Positions 35,455-48,290 of a stretch of 64,000 nt of DNA are shown in pieces. The translations under genes and the position numbers were made by a program. This DNA is from Alopecurus myosuroides (lineage: Eukaryota; Streptophyta; Magnoliopsida; Poales; Poaceae): positions 437,250,515 through 437,314,514 of the forward strand of contig CM054059.1 in assembly GCA_028641055.1 (NCBI GenBank), in the 5' to 3' direction. The first letter of the stretch is position 1; the number at the start of each line of letters is the position of its first letter. Below the pieces are notes generated by a model. That model saw only the letters and a program-made list of their open reading frames with translations, was not told the DNA's origin and did no database searches.

Positions 35455-37238
35455 TATTGTTTTGGATGTATGCTTGTGTAGCATTGTTTGGTGAACTTGT
35501 GTGTTATTTTTGTGTGTGCATTTCTTGATGTTTGGTGTAGATAGTGTCATTGCTTGCTTAGTGTGGTTCTGATTGAGTGTCCTTATTTTTATTTTACGAC
35601 GATAGAAACCGAAGAAGAGGTAGTTGGAGCAGGAGGTTCCTACTACCACTCCTGCTGTGATCACGAACAGGACCCTCGTTTCCTCCAAGGCAAGCCATCC
35701 TTAAAGCTTGTTGTTATACTACTTATCATTACCTACCATGCATGTCTTACTTCTGAAGTTTTTCAAAAACTTGATTACCCAAAAACTATTTTATTGAGTG
35801 AATATTACTATTAATATTATATAATTATACTATCACTTTGCCATTAGTCAACTTGGTGTTACCAAGCCCTTAGCCACCATAAGGTATATAAATACCGCCT
35901 AAAGATAATAATTTTGAGTCCCTAAGTGGACACTTTTAAAATGTGCTTTTGCAAACAAAAGGAGTTGAAAAGTCCACGGTGAAGAGGCGGGACCTTGTTC
36001 ATCGGGGGAGCTAAAAAGTTGTTTTCCAAATGTTTTACAAAAGACACATAACGTAGTCTTCGCTGGACAACCAAGAAGTACTGACACTCTACCCTAACAT
36101 GGGTACGGGGCCTATCTAGAAACTTGACTTTGTTAGTGTGTGTTTCATTTCAAGATGCTATAGAGAGGATGATTCTCTGAACTGAAGTGTCGCCAGGAGG
36201 GAGTAACGGGACATACAAAGTGAGGGATTAAGTTACCCCCGGAAGCGACAGTTGGGTCTCCTGACAAGGCAGGGTGGGACCTGGTGCCGGGGAGAACACC
36301 CCAATTGAAGGAATGAGCATATACTAGCTTTGTCAGAGTGGACATTTAGGATCATTCTTCTGATGTTTGCATATCGCTGTGTCGATCCATGGGTGGTTCA
36401 TGGCAGATGATTGGATCTAGTGGAATGTGTGCACCTCTGCAGAGTAAAACTATTCAGAATAGCCGAGCCCTCGGATATGGGCAGTTGAAAGGCCATGTAG
36501 CTAGCATTGTGTCAAGTTTTCAAAAATGTGTTTTTGAACCAAGAGCTTGTACCGAAAGGGTACCGATGAAGGATCTGGACATGTTGTCCCAAGAAATTTT
36601 GCAAACAAAACTTTCTTTTATAAAACAAGTTTTATAAAACCTCTTGTACATGCGATATCTACAAGAGAAAGAAAACTTATATTTTTTCTTCTGAAGTATC
36701 TTCTTCAACGAAGATACAGATAAAATGAAGCAACCATGATGTTATCTTAGATATACACCATGGGTAGTGAGCCCTATTTATAGCATACCCATCCACCATA
36801 TAAGCATACTGCATTTTGTAAGTGTATAAAGGATGACTTGCTGAGTACATTCAAAAGTACTCATATTGGTTTCGCTCCTGGCTATTTACTTGGCCAGACT
36901 TTGAGGAGACGCCTTTGGAGGAGGAATACGAGGAAGGGTACTACTCTGACGAATATGCGAACTAGGCCCGGCTCCCGGTCAGCAGCCTGTCGGTGAAAGC
37001 GTGACATGGGCTACCTACGTGTGTTTATTTTCCGCTGTGTGTGAGCTGTGAGACTTTGCATGTCCTGCGTGACAGCTAATAAAGACTTGGTCATGTGACC
37101 ATTGGCTTGTAAGACTATTTTATTCGTGTAATGGATAATGTATCTGTGTACCACTTTGTATGTTCACGACTGAATTTCTTGGGACCGTGAATGTATGCAT
37201 ATGAGGGGTTCTGGACCATCCGGTTTGGGGCCTCTACA

Positions 37239-37641
37239 GGCGCGCTGCAGTTGGCGCTTGTTGAAGTCGTCGACATGCCACTGGTAGCGGCGGCGCCGAG
37301 TCGCCTGCCTCTGCTCGTGGCGGAGGCTCCTCTGGATCCCAGACTGGAGGAGGTCCTCCTCGGTCTCCATGGTCCCCTGCTCCTTCGTAGCCTCGTCATC
37401 GGAGCTGTTGTCCTCCATGAGGGCCCGCAGCACCATCGCAGGTGACCGCGGGGGGACGATTCCGACAGCGAGCGGGTCAAGGCCATGCTAGAGCGACGGA
37501 GGGGCCACGATGTTGCCTCCGTGGACGAGGCCGTGCTGGTCGATGTAAGGCACGACCTCACTCGATGGCGGTGGTGTCGGGAGGGGGAGAGGTGAAGGGG
37601 TTGTTGTTGAAGGAGGCGAAGGGATTGTCGTGAGGGTCCAT
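37239..37641 (-). pseudogene. Harbinger cargo ORF, 5' piece
   Basis: Starts MDPHDNPFASFNNNPFTSP at 37641; after a frame change near 37562 it continues EVVPYIDQHGLVHGGNIVAP, a stop, then MVLRALMEDNSSDDEATKEQ and a basic segment to QWHVDDFNKRQLQR at the insertion point. It is acidic then basic in composition, with no domain recognised. One frame change and one stop make it a pseudogene even without the LTR insertion. Confidence 0.58.
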
Positions 37642-37984
37642 CGCGGAAAGAGAGCAGCCGGGGGGAGGCAGCGGGACTGCTACTGAATCGCTCGCCGGAG
37701 CTACGCGTGCTGGATGAGGGATTGCAACGGAGGCGGCTAGGGTTGGAATGGGGCGTTACCTGAGAACGACTCGGGATCTCGTACATATAAAGGCTGGCGA
37801 GGGAGATTCTCGGGCCCCCGAGTTGCGTTCTCAGGCCGGGTCTAGTTTACGGGTGCTACTAGGGCCTGGAAACCGGACGAAACCCGTAAAACCTCCGAAA
37901 TCATACGGGTTGGGCCTTTTTACGGGTTCTGTTAGAGTTGCTCTAGGTTTCACTCATTTTCTCGACGCACCCATAGATGGGCGA

Positions 37985-38411
37985 CTAGATCACTCTACAA
38001 GTTTGTGTGTGTTGTTTGATTACGAATTTGATAGTGCATTGCAAGAAACTGAGTGAATTCAATCGGCACGCCCATATGTGGCTCGGCAAAGGGTCCCTGG
38101 TACTCATACGGTGATTGAACACCATGTTAGCATTCCACTCACTTTCTATTATTATGTTGTGCATGATAAAACATACACCCATGATATCCCACATCTGCTT
38201 TAGCGACTAAGATAGAGAAGGGTACCTGACAATCGCAAACCTGGCTTGAAGCACACCAAATGCTCGTTCCACATCTTTTCGGTTACTTTCTTGTTTGTAC
38301 GTGAAGTTAATGTTTGCTCACCAATAGGGTTATAGATGCCATCTGCTAGGTAGTACCTCTTGTTGTACTCAGTGTCGTTGATCATGTAGTGGCACTCTGA
38401 TGGTGCAGGTC
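37985..38411 (-). pseudogene. PIF/Harbinger transposase (DDE_4), C-terminal fragment
   Basis: Minus-strand pieces read INDTEYNKRYYLADGIYNP, KDVERAFGVLQARFAIVRYP and MWDIMGVCFIMHNIIIESEW, the classic C-terminal blocks of Harbinger/ALP1-type transposases (YYLADGIYP, RAFGVLQARFAIVR, CxIMHNMI). A TAG and small frame changes interrupt it. The N-terminal part is cut off at 38411, where LTR sequence begins. It would have supplied the last catalytic acidic residue region; it is now dead. Confidence 0.82.
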
Positions 38412-39633
38412 TTGCACTCGTTGGGAGACCCCAAGAGGAAGGTATGATGAGCACAATAGAAGTTTTCCCTCAGTAAGAAACCAAGGTTTAATCGACCAGT
38501 AGGAGGAAGGAGTAACTTCAGAAGGTTGAAGCAGCTGAGATGGCAGGACGCACTACTGGTTCAGAAGCAACATGGAACCTACACAACACAATCAAATCAC
38601 TTTGCCCCAACGAAGCAGTGAGGTTGTCAATCTCACCAGTTTTGCTGAACACAAAGAGGGTAAACGTATGGTGTGGAAAACGGTAGGAAAATAGTAGGAA
38701 CAGTATGAGAGCAATATGAAAGCAGTAGATTTTTTATCAGTATGAGGAAAAAGGACCGGGGTCCACAATTCACTAGTGGTGTCTCTCCGAGAAAGATAAA
38801 TAACATGTGTGGTGAACAAATTACAGTTGGGCAATTGAAATAAATGAAGGTTGCACTGTAGTGTATATGCAAGACATAAAGATTACTATGTTATTCATGC
38901 GGGCATTACAACAAGATACATAGACAACTGCATCTATGACTAAAAATCCACCCTTCGAATATCATCCGAACAAACGTTGGGTATTAAGTTGCAAGCAACA
39001 GATAATCGCAGTAAGCAAAGTGTGTAATGTAAACAATAACATCATCCTTAGACAAAGCATTGTTGTTTTCTCCCTAATGGCAGCAGCACATCCTCCATCT
39101 GTCACATTTCTGTCACTCGAGCATGGATGAAAAGGAGGCATGAACCCACTATCGAGCATAAATACTCCCTCTTGGAGTTACTAGCATCTACTTGGCCCGA
39201 GCATCTACTAACAATGGAGAGCATGCAAGATCATAAATAACATAAGCATGAAGATAACATGATAGATTGATAATCAGAAGACATAGCATTCAACATTCAT
39301 CAGATCCAACAAACACAACATGTAGCATTACATAGAGATGATCTTGATCATGTTAGGAAGCTCACAAGATCTAAACATGAGGAACAAAGTGGAGAAGACA
39401 ACCATCTAGCTACTACTATGGACCCGTAGTCCAGGGATGAACTACTCACGCATCACTTCGGAGAAGGGCATGGTGGTGTAGACCTCTCCGGTGATGATTT
39501 CCCCCTCAGGCAGGGTGCCGGGGAGAGCTCCAGAACCCTCCCGATCTCGGGATGACGGTGACGGCGGCCTCGGGTGTTTCTCAGGTAAAAGTGGTATATC
39601 CCTAGGGTTTACGCGTCGGAGGAAATAAATAGG
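38412..39633 (-). mobile_element. LTR fragment related to the array LTRs, left part
   Basis: Starts TTGCACTCGTTGGGAGACCCC and follows the array LTR (7726-9302) with many substitutions and gaps. It is interrupted at 39633 by the Athila element and resumes at 49804. Far more diverged from the array LTRs than they are from each other, so it is an older insertion. Confidence 0.8.
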
Positions 39634-41095
39634 TGATGATCCACAAGTATAGGGGGTGTATCGTAGTACTTTCGATAAATAAGAGTGTCAAACCCAACGA
39701 GGAGCAGAATGTGTTGACAAGCAGTTTCGATGAAGGAATAACTATAAATACTGAAAGATCGATTTGTAGGGGTTTTTGATATTGCAGATAAATAAAGTGC
39801 GAGTGAATAAAATGCAGTAATAATAATTGCAGCGAATGGCTCGATCCTTTCTTCAGCAAAGGACAAGCCGGTGAGTTTACTTATGATTAACAAACGTTCT
39901 CGAGGACACACAGGAGGTTTCTGTCAGGTGCTTTTGTTCCATGCCGCTGAATAATCTTTATGTTTTGATAAGTGTTGTGTGGGTGAACCTATGCTAATGT
40001 ACCGTCCCATACTTGTGATTACACCCCTTGCAAGCATCCGCAACTACAAGAAAGTAATTAAGAATCTAACAACAACTTTAAACTCCGGGATCCTACGCTC
40101 CCTCGTGTAATGGTTTCCTAACGGGGGTTTAGGTTTCTGTCACTCCGGCAACCCCACAATTAGTAGACAAATACACTATGCATTCCCCTAGGCCCATAAA
40201 TGGTGAAGTATCATGTAGTCGACGTTCACATGACACCATTAGAAGAATAACACCACAACTTAAATATCAGCCCATCAAATATTACTCAACATTACTTCAC
40301 TACTAACAACTTGACTTCTCCCTTGTCCTCAAGAACAACACGAACTACTCACAATACATCATATGGATCATAATCAGCGGTGATATAATGGATGATGACA
40401 ATCTGGTCATAAAGTGCAAATACCGATAAATCTCACAAGCATCAACTGCTAACAAGTAATCCACACCGGGAGAGAGATCTAATGTAAAACAACGATAAAG
40501 GCCCCTAATTGTTACAGCGGGATGACGGTGGATGATGAGGGTTATGGTGCTGGTGGTGATGATGATGACGACGACGATCTTGATGATGCCCAGAGTGATG
40601 ACAGTGATGATGGCGATGATTTCCCCCTCTCCGGAGAGGAATTTCGCCAGCATATTTCTCCCTACCAGAGAGCTTTTCTGTCTCGGGTGTTTTCTGCCCC
40701 GAGGCGGCGGCGGAAAAATTCTTCGATGATGGTATGAGGCTTAGGGTTCCCTAGGGGTCAAGTACGCGAAAGAACTCCACCAGAGGTGGGCCAGGGGGCG
40801 CGCCACCTCATGGTGTGGGCCCCTGGTGGGCCCTCTCTGGCTCCCCTTCTGGCTGGACTCCTCCTCTGAACTTCTAAGACACCCTCGGTGTCCCTCTCCT
40901 TTTTTTGATTTTCTGAAATATGGTATCTCGATGGTGCTTTTCCCATCAGATTTCTGGTCCCGATGTTTATTCTCCAAAAATTATGAAACATGCAAAATAA
41001 GATAAAATAACATAAGGGATGCATCATAACATGAAATATATCGATGAATAACAGCAAATTATGATATAAAATAGTGATGCAAAATGGACGTATCA
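39634..41095 (-). repeat. 3' LTR of the Athila element
   Basis: 1462 bp, with a GAT-rich microsatellite-like stretch at 40520-40625. It is shorter than its partner because of small deletions, for example near 40005 where about 20 bases present in the partner are missing. Confidence 0.92.
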
Positions 41096-41096
41096 A

Positions 41097-41109
41097 CCCC
41101 CCTCCCCCC
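41097..41109 (-). promoter_or_regulatory. Polypurine tract of the Athila element
   Basis: The minus strand shows a G-rich purine run directly beside the 3' LTR, the expected plus-strand primer. Confidence 0.75.
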
Positions 41110-43616
41110 AAGCTTAGACCTCGCTTGTCCCCAAGCGAAACTGAACTTAGTAAACATGACCACAGGTTTATGGAGTGATGAGTCGATAAATAAAATACGG
41201 ACAAAAAGCATCACATTTATCTATACACCAATTCATTATAGACAACAACTTCCTCTCATATAACTTAACTTGAAACGAGTAATGTGAGTCACAAACAAAG
41301 ATGCAAAAGAGAGAATCAAAATTGGTGATGGCAAACTTTGTGCTTGGTCAGAGAACATTTAATGATATCATACTTATCTTAGGTGAAGTCTTTATAACAA
41401 GGCTTGTATTGTAGAGCTTAAGATGTTTAATTATAACAATCCTTTTACAGTGATTCATAGCTTTCAAAGTAATATTCATTCAGATAATAAAGCATGTGCT
41501 AAACAAAGAAGGATAGAAAACATGATTGAATAAATCAACATATAGATGGTGAGATCACAACAACTCAAATGCTTGCTAGAGACAGAAAGGAATGGGTTTA
41601 TTGACTCAACATAAAAGTAAAAGATAGACCCTTCGCAGATGGAAGCATGGATCACTCATGTGCTAGAGCTTTTATTTTAATGAACAAAGGTATAAAATGC
41701 ATGACACTCCTCCCATCCATCTTACACAAACCATGGCTAACCGAATCCTCGCGTGCCTACCAACAATCACAAACCGTGGAGGAGTGTCTAAATTTTGAGA
41801 GAGGTGTATGTTTATGTCAACGAATGGCAAACAGAAAATACAGTACATCACAATCCAACTAGACTTCACAAGAGCGTCTTCCATAGAAGGACGCGACTGG
41901 TATAGAAGGTCATCCCTCTTCCTCTTTTGTTTACACAATTATGCTTTGACTGATAAATCATGGGCAAAAAGAGTGAAGAAAATTTGTATTATTATTTGGG
42001 GCTAGGAACCCCGCTGCCAGCTCTTCTAGCATTTGGATAAGCGGATGAAGCCACTAGTCTAGGTGTGTGAGTCCAATCAACAAGTGAGATAAAGATTCTC
42101 TATTTGCGTCCTCATGAGCTAAAACAGGAACACAAAACAGCGATAATTTTGAAAGTTTAAAGGTAACACATGAGAAATTTACTTGGAGTGGCGGTGAAAT
42201 ACCACATGTAGGAAGGTATGGTGGACACAAATGGCACGATTTTGGGGATCAAGGTTTGGATGCACGAGAAGCATTCCCTCTCAGTACAGGGTTTTGGGCT
42301 AGCAAGGCTGGGTAGCAAGCATACGAGTTGAGGGAAAACAAACAAATATACAAATGATGAAACCAATCATGCAATCTTCATTGAAAGCACAAACGATCTT
42401 AACTTTTGAATACTAAGTTTAGCTAATAGGCAAATTCCTCTTTCTTATACTAGCATCTCAAAATATTATTTCTACTGACCCAAGCTAAGTTTGCCAAAAA
42501 CAACTAGATTAACTTGATGGACTCCAAAGTGACACCAAATACTAACAACAAGCTCAACCATATGACAGAAATTGAAAACTAAAATAAGGTGTACAGAAAG
42601 TAAATGATGAAACTTCTCATTGATATTTCAAACCGGCAAATCACACCAACGGATACAACGATAACCAACTAAGGAGAGACACTTCCATGCTGCAAAACAT
42701 CCTATATGATAACTTCTCTACTCATGATATGACTCTACTAAAAAGGTAAAAAGATGAAAGATAGTGATGTGATACCACAGCACTCCTCCCAAGCTTGGAA
42801 GAAGCCAAAGGGATGCCAATACCAATGACGATTTATTTCTTCGGCGGTGATGAAGGTGGAATCATTCGAAGATGAGTCAGAAAGCCTTTGATGATACGAC
42901 GAAGCTCAATGTTTTCCGCCTCAAGAATTGCTACCTCAGCCTTGAGAATACGATATTGTTCGCAGAATTGATCGGCGACCCGGTGTGCTTCAGCTATCAT
43001 AGGGAACATGTTGGGGTCTTGATCCTGAGGCACGGTCCCCTGCACATTATGAGAGTAGCAACACTGAGGGTTAATGGATCCCACAAAGGTGGGGTTCCTC
43101 GTTGGTGCTGGTGCAGCCTTCTGGATCTCCTCCCTCAAGTTGTTAACCATGTCTTCCTTCCTTGCATCTATCTCTTCCTCCGTCGCTCATCCCGCGAAAG
43201 CACCCTTGTTGATGTCTTGTTGGATTTGTCGAAGACGACGTGTAGCGTAATCATCAATGCTAGAGCCGAAGGAGCACATCTTGACCTAGAAACTTCGAAC
43301 TCCTGATAGGAAAATAGCTCAAAACAGAAACACGACGAGAAAACGATATACGGACCTCAGGGGGTCCGGGGGATTATATAGCAGAAAGTTTCATAACGAA
43401 AGGAAAGTCCAGGTCCAAAACGAGTCGGAGAGGGGCTCCAGGGTGCCCACACCATAGGCTGGCGTGGCCAGGGGTGGGCCCATGCCACCCCATGGTGTGG
43501 AGCCTCTGGACTCCGCTCCGCCTCGTTTCCGGCTCATATTTTTTCATATTTTCCAAAAACAGTAAAAATAAATGTTGGAAGATGTTTCGCGAACGTTTTA
43601 TTACCAAAACTGATAC
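41110..43616 (-). other. Long 3' non-pol region of the Athila element
   Basis: About 2.5 kb between integrase and the 3' LTR, where Athila elements may carry an extra ORF. One minus-strand ORF (43150-42833, 105 residues) contains a leucine/glutamate coiled-coil-like segment (EQYRILKAEVAILEAENIEL) and a Pro-rich C-terminus; I do not recognise it. The stretch 41590-42300 is similar to the non-coding region of the array elements (9690-10400). Confidence 0.6.
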
Positions 43617-46600
43617 CTATTCGAAAGCTGACTCTGCAGTTTCTGAAATATGCTTCTTAATAAATTCCTCTGGGATCATGGCTTGAATACAATCAACATT
43701 TTCATTATAAGGATCTCCAGAAATATAATGCTTGAGTCTTTGGCCATTCACCACTTGTGAAGTGTTGTCTTCAAGGGAAACAATTTTAATTGCCCCTGAA
43801 CGATATACCTCTTCGATAACAACAGTTCCTTCCGTCTCGAGAGTAATTTTCCTGCAAAAAATGTGAGCTAGCGTGCCACCTTTTAACTTTCTCTTTAAAG
43901 AGCTTAGCATTTTCATACGCTTCACTCCTCCATTCATCTAAAGAACTTAAGTCAAGCAACCTTTTTTCACCAGCAACTTTAAAATCTCTATTTAGGTCTC
44001 TCACTGCCCAATAAGCTTTGTGTTCTAATTCTAGGGGCAAGTGACAAGCTTTTCCATAAAACATTTTATAAGGAGACATGCCCATGGGATTTTTATAAGC
44101 AGTTCTATAAGCCCACGGAGCATCATTTAGTTTCTTAGCCCATTTTTTTCTAGATTTGTTAACTGTCTTTTGTAAGATAGATTTGATTTATCTATTTGAT
44201 AATTCTACTTGCCCACTAGTTTGAGGATGGTAGGGTGAGGCAATTCTATGATTAAAATCATATTTAGCAAGAGTCTTTCTAAAACCACCATGAATAAAAT
44301 GAGAACCCCCATCAGTCATAAGATATCTATGCACACCAAACCTAGGGAAAACAATGTCTTTAAGCATTTTTAATGAGGTTTCACCATCCACACTTTTAGT
44401 AGGTATAGCTTCGACCCATTTAGTAACATAATCAACAGCAACAAGAATATGAGTGTAACATCGTGAAGGAGGGAAAGGACCCACAAAGTCAATACCCCAA
44501 CAATCAAACGGTTCAATAACAAGCGAATAATTCATAGGCATTTCATTACATCTAGAAATATTTCCAACCCTTTGACATTGATCACAAGATAAAACAAACT
44601 TTCTAGCATCTTTAAAGAGACTAGGCCAATAAAAACATGATTGTGGAACCTTATGTGCAGTTCTATCTCCAGCGTGATGTCCTCCATAAGCACTACTATG
44701 ACATTTTGTCAATATCTCTCGTTGTTCATTTTCAGGAACACATCTTCGCATAAGACCATCAACACCTTCTTTATATAAGCGTGGGTCATCCCAAAAATAA
44801 TGCCTCAAATCATATAACAATTTTCTTCTTTGCTGAGTTGTAAAGGTATGAGGAAAATACTTGGAAACAATAAAGTTAGCATAATCAGCATACCATGGAC
44901 TCTCTTGAGAGCTCACTTTTATTGCAGCCAACTGTTCATTAGGAAAACTATCATTAACAGGAATAGGATCATCAGAGATATTTTCTAATCTAGACAAATG
45001 ATCAGGAACAGGATTTTTAGCACCCTTCCTATCCACAATGTGTAAATCAAACTCTTGTAAGAGAAGCACCCATCTAATAAGCCTAGGCTTAGCATCTTTC
45101 TGTTCCATAAGGTACTTAATATCAGCATGATCAGTATGAATAGTAACTTTAGAATCAACAATATACTACCTAAATTTATCACAAGCAAAAACTACAGCTA
45201 GGAACTCTTTCTCAGTGGTAGCATAATTCTTTTGAGCAACATCAAGAGTCTTACTAGCATAATGAATAGCATTTAACCTTTTATCTACCCGCTGTCCAAG
45301 AACAACACCTACAACATAATCACTAGCATCACACATAATTTCAAATGGTAAATTCCAACCAGGGGATTGAACAATAGGGGCAGATATTAAAGCCTTCTTT
45401 AAAATTTAAAAGGTTCTTTACAATCTTCATCAAAAACAAGAGGTACATCTATTTGAAGAAGATTAGTAAGAGGCTTTGATATTTTCGAGAAATCTTTAAT
45501 AAACCTTCTATAGAAACCAACATGACCAAGAATACTACGAATACCTTTGACGTCCTTGGGACATGGCATTTTCTCAATAGCTTCAACTTTAGCTCTATCA
45601 ACTTCAATACCTCTTTAAAAAAATTATGTCCAAGAACAATTCCTTCATTAACCATAAAATGACATTTCTCCCAATTAAGAACAAGATTAGTCTCCTCACA
45701 TCTTTGCAAAACTTTATCAAGATTCTGCAAACAATTATCAAAAGAAGTTCCATAGACGGAGAAATCGTCCATGAAGACTTCCACAATTTCTTCACAAAAA
45801 ACATGAAAGATAGCAGACATGCATCTTTGAAAAGTAGCAGGAGCATTACATAAACCAAAAGGGATACGTCTATAAGCATAGGTTCCAAAAGGACAAGTGA
45901 AAGTTGTTTTCTCTTGATCAGGCTTCCTAACAACAATTTGAGAGAACCCAAAATAACCATCAAGAAATCATAAATGAGTTTTCTTAGACAACCTCTCTAA
46001 CATTTGATCAATAAAAGGCAAAGGATAATGATCTTTCTTAGTAACCTTATTAACTTTCCTAAAATCAATACACATCCTATAACCAACCACTACTCTTTGA
46101 GGAATAAGTTCTTTATTTTCATTTGGCACAACAGTCATCCCTCCTTTCTTAGGGACACAATACACATGACTAACACATCTACTATCAGCAATAGGATAAA
46201 TGATACCAGCATCAAAGAGTTTTAATACCTCATTTCTTAGCACATCCTTCATCTTAGGATTTAAACGACGTTGATGTTCAACAACTGGCTTTGCATCAGG
46301 TTCAATATTAATAGCATGCTAACATATAGCAGGAGAAATCCCCTTCAAATCATCACGAGTATAACCAATAGCACCTCTGTGTTTCCTCAATATTCCCAAT
46401 AATCTCTCCTCTTCTTTACCAGAAAGTTTAGAACTAATAATAACAGTATATAATTTCTTATCATCAATATGAACATATTTAAGATTGTCGGGCAAAGGCT
46501 TTAAATCAAAAACAGGATCCTCCTTGGGTGGTAATGTGGTACCCAAGTCTTCCACCGGTAAATTATGTTTCAACATCGTTGGCTGATGTAGGAAAATCTC

Positions 46601-47578
46601 GTCGATTTCATTTCTTTCTTCCATAAAGACATCACTTTCGTGGTCTTCCATGTATTGCTGCAAAGGATTGTTAGGATCAAGAGCAATAGCAGCCAATTGT
46701 TCAACTCTATAATTCTCATTAGGTAATTCAGCTTCATAAGGTGCTTTAGCAAATTTGGAGAAATTAAATTCATAAGACTCTCCATCAACCTTTGTAAGGA
46801 TTTTCTCTTTTTTACAATCAATAATAGCACCACAAGTGTTTAAGAAAGGTCTACCAAATATAATAGGACAAGTATCACTAGCAGAAGTGCCTAGTACTAG
46901 AAAATCAGCAGGATATTTAGTTTTACCACATAAGACCTCCACATCTCTAACAATTCCAATCGGAGAAATAGTTTCCCTATTAGCAAGTTGAATAATCACA
47001 TCAATGTCTTCAAGTTCACAAGAACCAATTTCATGCTTGATTTCTTTATAAAGCTCATAAGGAATAGCACTAGAACTAGAACCAATATCACACAAACCAT
47101 GATAACAATGATCGCCTATCCTAACAGATAGCACAGGAACACTAGGTTTCCTAGATTTACTAGGATGAGAGACAATATTAGAAGCATCTTCACAAAATAT
47201 AATGTGTCCCTCTTCTATATTTTCAGAAACAAGGTCCTTTACTATTGCTACTGTAGGTTCTACAGTTATTTGTTCCTCGGGTTCTACAGGTTTCCTTGCA
47301 CTTTTATTAACCACACTAGCTAACATAGAATGTTCTCTTACCTTAGCAGCGAAAGGCATTTTCTCAATGTAAGGTTGAGGCACAATAGAATCAATGGTAT
47401 GAACTTCTATATCTCTAGCAGGAACACAATCAACAATATCTTTATAAGGTGCATGGTACTTATCCCATTCCTTTTTGGGAATATCAATATAAGAAGCAAA
47501 ATCCTTATATAAGTTTGCAGCAACTTGAGAATCAAGACCATAAACAATACTAACATTATGAAAATCATCGGATGACAT
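43617..47578 (-). pseudogene. Athila-type pol (protease, RT, RNase H, integrase), broken
   Basis: Protease with DIGSSSSAIP lies in 47578-46319. Reverse transcriptase follows, with FRKVNKVTKKDHYPLPFI and the active site in FMDDFSVYG (near 45780). RNase H is near 45230-45000, and integrase spans about 45000-44000 with an HHCC finger ([19 protein letters not shown]), [18 protein letters not shown] and [15 protein letters not shown] interrupts the frame at about 46319 and another TAG or TGA after THL near 45968; several frame changes follow at 45610, 45410 and 45170 and after 44188. These disable the polyprotein. No chromodomain is seen at the C-terminus, as usual in Athila. Confidence 0.9.
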
Positions 47579-47638
47579 AAAAGTTTTAAGGCATTCATAA
47601 TCATAGTTTATACCTGACTTTCTTCCTTTGTCATTCTC

Positions 47639-48150
47639 TCATCCTTCAGTATTTTCTTGAATACGATCAAGAAGATCCCATTTAGCTTCATCCTTCATAC
47701 GTGTAAATGATCCAGAACAAGAAGCATCCAATAGATCCTTATCATGAATAGAAAGCCTTGTATAGAAATTATTAATAACAATATTACTGGGGAGCTCATG
47801 AATGGGGCATTTGAACATTAGTAACTTTAATCTCCCCCATGCTTGGGCAATACTCTCTTCGTCATGAGGCCAAAAATTATATATATAATTTTGATCTCTA
47901 TGAATTTCACCAGGAGGATAGAATTTAGAATAAAAGAGATGAACAATTTCCTCCCATCCAATTGTCTGGCTATTTTCAGCAGTTTGAACCATTCAGCGGC
48001 TCGGCCTGTCAATGATATAGAGAATAATTTCCTCTTTGCTTGGCCCATTGTAATACCTGTACACTTGAACAACTCGCATAATTCATGTAAAAAGAGCAAA
48101 TGATCACCACGATGGACAGTTCCATCACCTGAATAGCAGTTATTCATAAC
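47639..48150 (-). pseudogene. gag of the Athila element
   Basis: Two overlapping minus-strand frames carry plant gag blocks: LTGRAAEWFKLLK in one frame, then after a frame change GWEEIVHLFYSKFYPPGEIH and RLKLLMFKCPIHELP in the other. A stop and the frame change near 47990 disrupt it. Confidence 0.85.
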
Positions 48151-48260
48151 AGGACTCAAAAAGAGATCCAAACATAATGTAATAAAGCAGTAGACAGTAA
48201 TAAAAACAACACTTGCAGAAGAAGTTTCCTTTATCAATTCCACTTCCCAATAGCGCTTCA

Positions 48261-48279
48261 CTCCCCAACAACGGCGTCA
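48261..48279 (-). promoter_or_regulatory. Primer binding site, mutated tRNA-Asp type
   Basis: The minus strand reads TGACGCCGTTGTTGGGGAG; the array elements keep TGGCGCCGTTGCCGGGGAG. The three changes would weaken tRNA priming. Confidence 0.85.
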
Positions 48280-48290
48280 TAAAATAGTCT

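Larger units (their letters stand above)
32438..37238. mobile_element. Probable solo LTR (4.8 kb) inside the Harbinger element
   Basis: It starts TGTCACACCGCAG and ends GGCCTCTACA, with GGTGC before and GGCGC after (a 5-bp duplication with one mismatch). It interrupts an ORF that is continuous on either side. No gag or pol coding and no repeat of the left terminus near the right end are visible, so a solo LTR from internal recombination is more likely than a full element. It contains a GC-rich leader (33360-34220), a possible small exon at 35605-35690 and a Stowaway MITE. Confidence 0.6.
32016..37943. mobile_element. Harbinger-type element with cargo ORF, split by an LTR insertion
   Basis: The left end GAGCAACTCTAGCGGAGCCC and the right end, inverted GAGCAACTCTAACAGAACCC, are terminal repeats over at least 25 bases. 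TAA precedes the left end (32013-32015) and TAG follows the right end (37944-37946), one mismatch from a TAA duplication. Without the 4.8 kb LTR insertion the element is about 1.1 kb. It carries a minus-strand ORF in two pieces (37641-37239 and 32437-32310) and no transposase. Confidence 0.7.

Noticed and set aside
32438..37238. Helitron or complete LTR retrotransposon
   Set aside because: The ends are TG...CA with a near duplication of 5 bp, not TC...CTRR between A and T; no second LTR copy or pol is seen.
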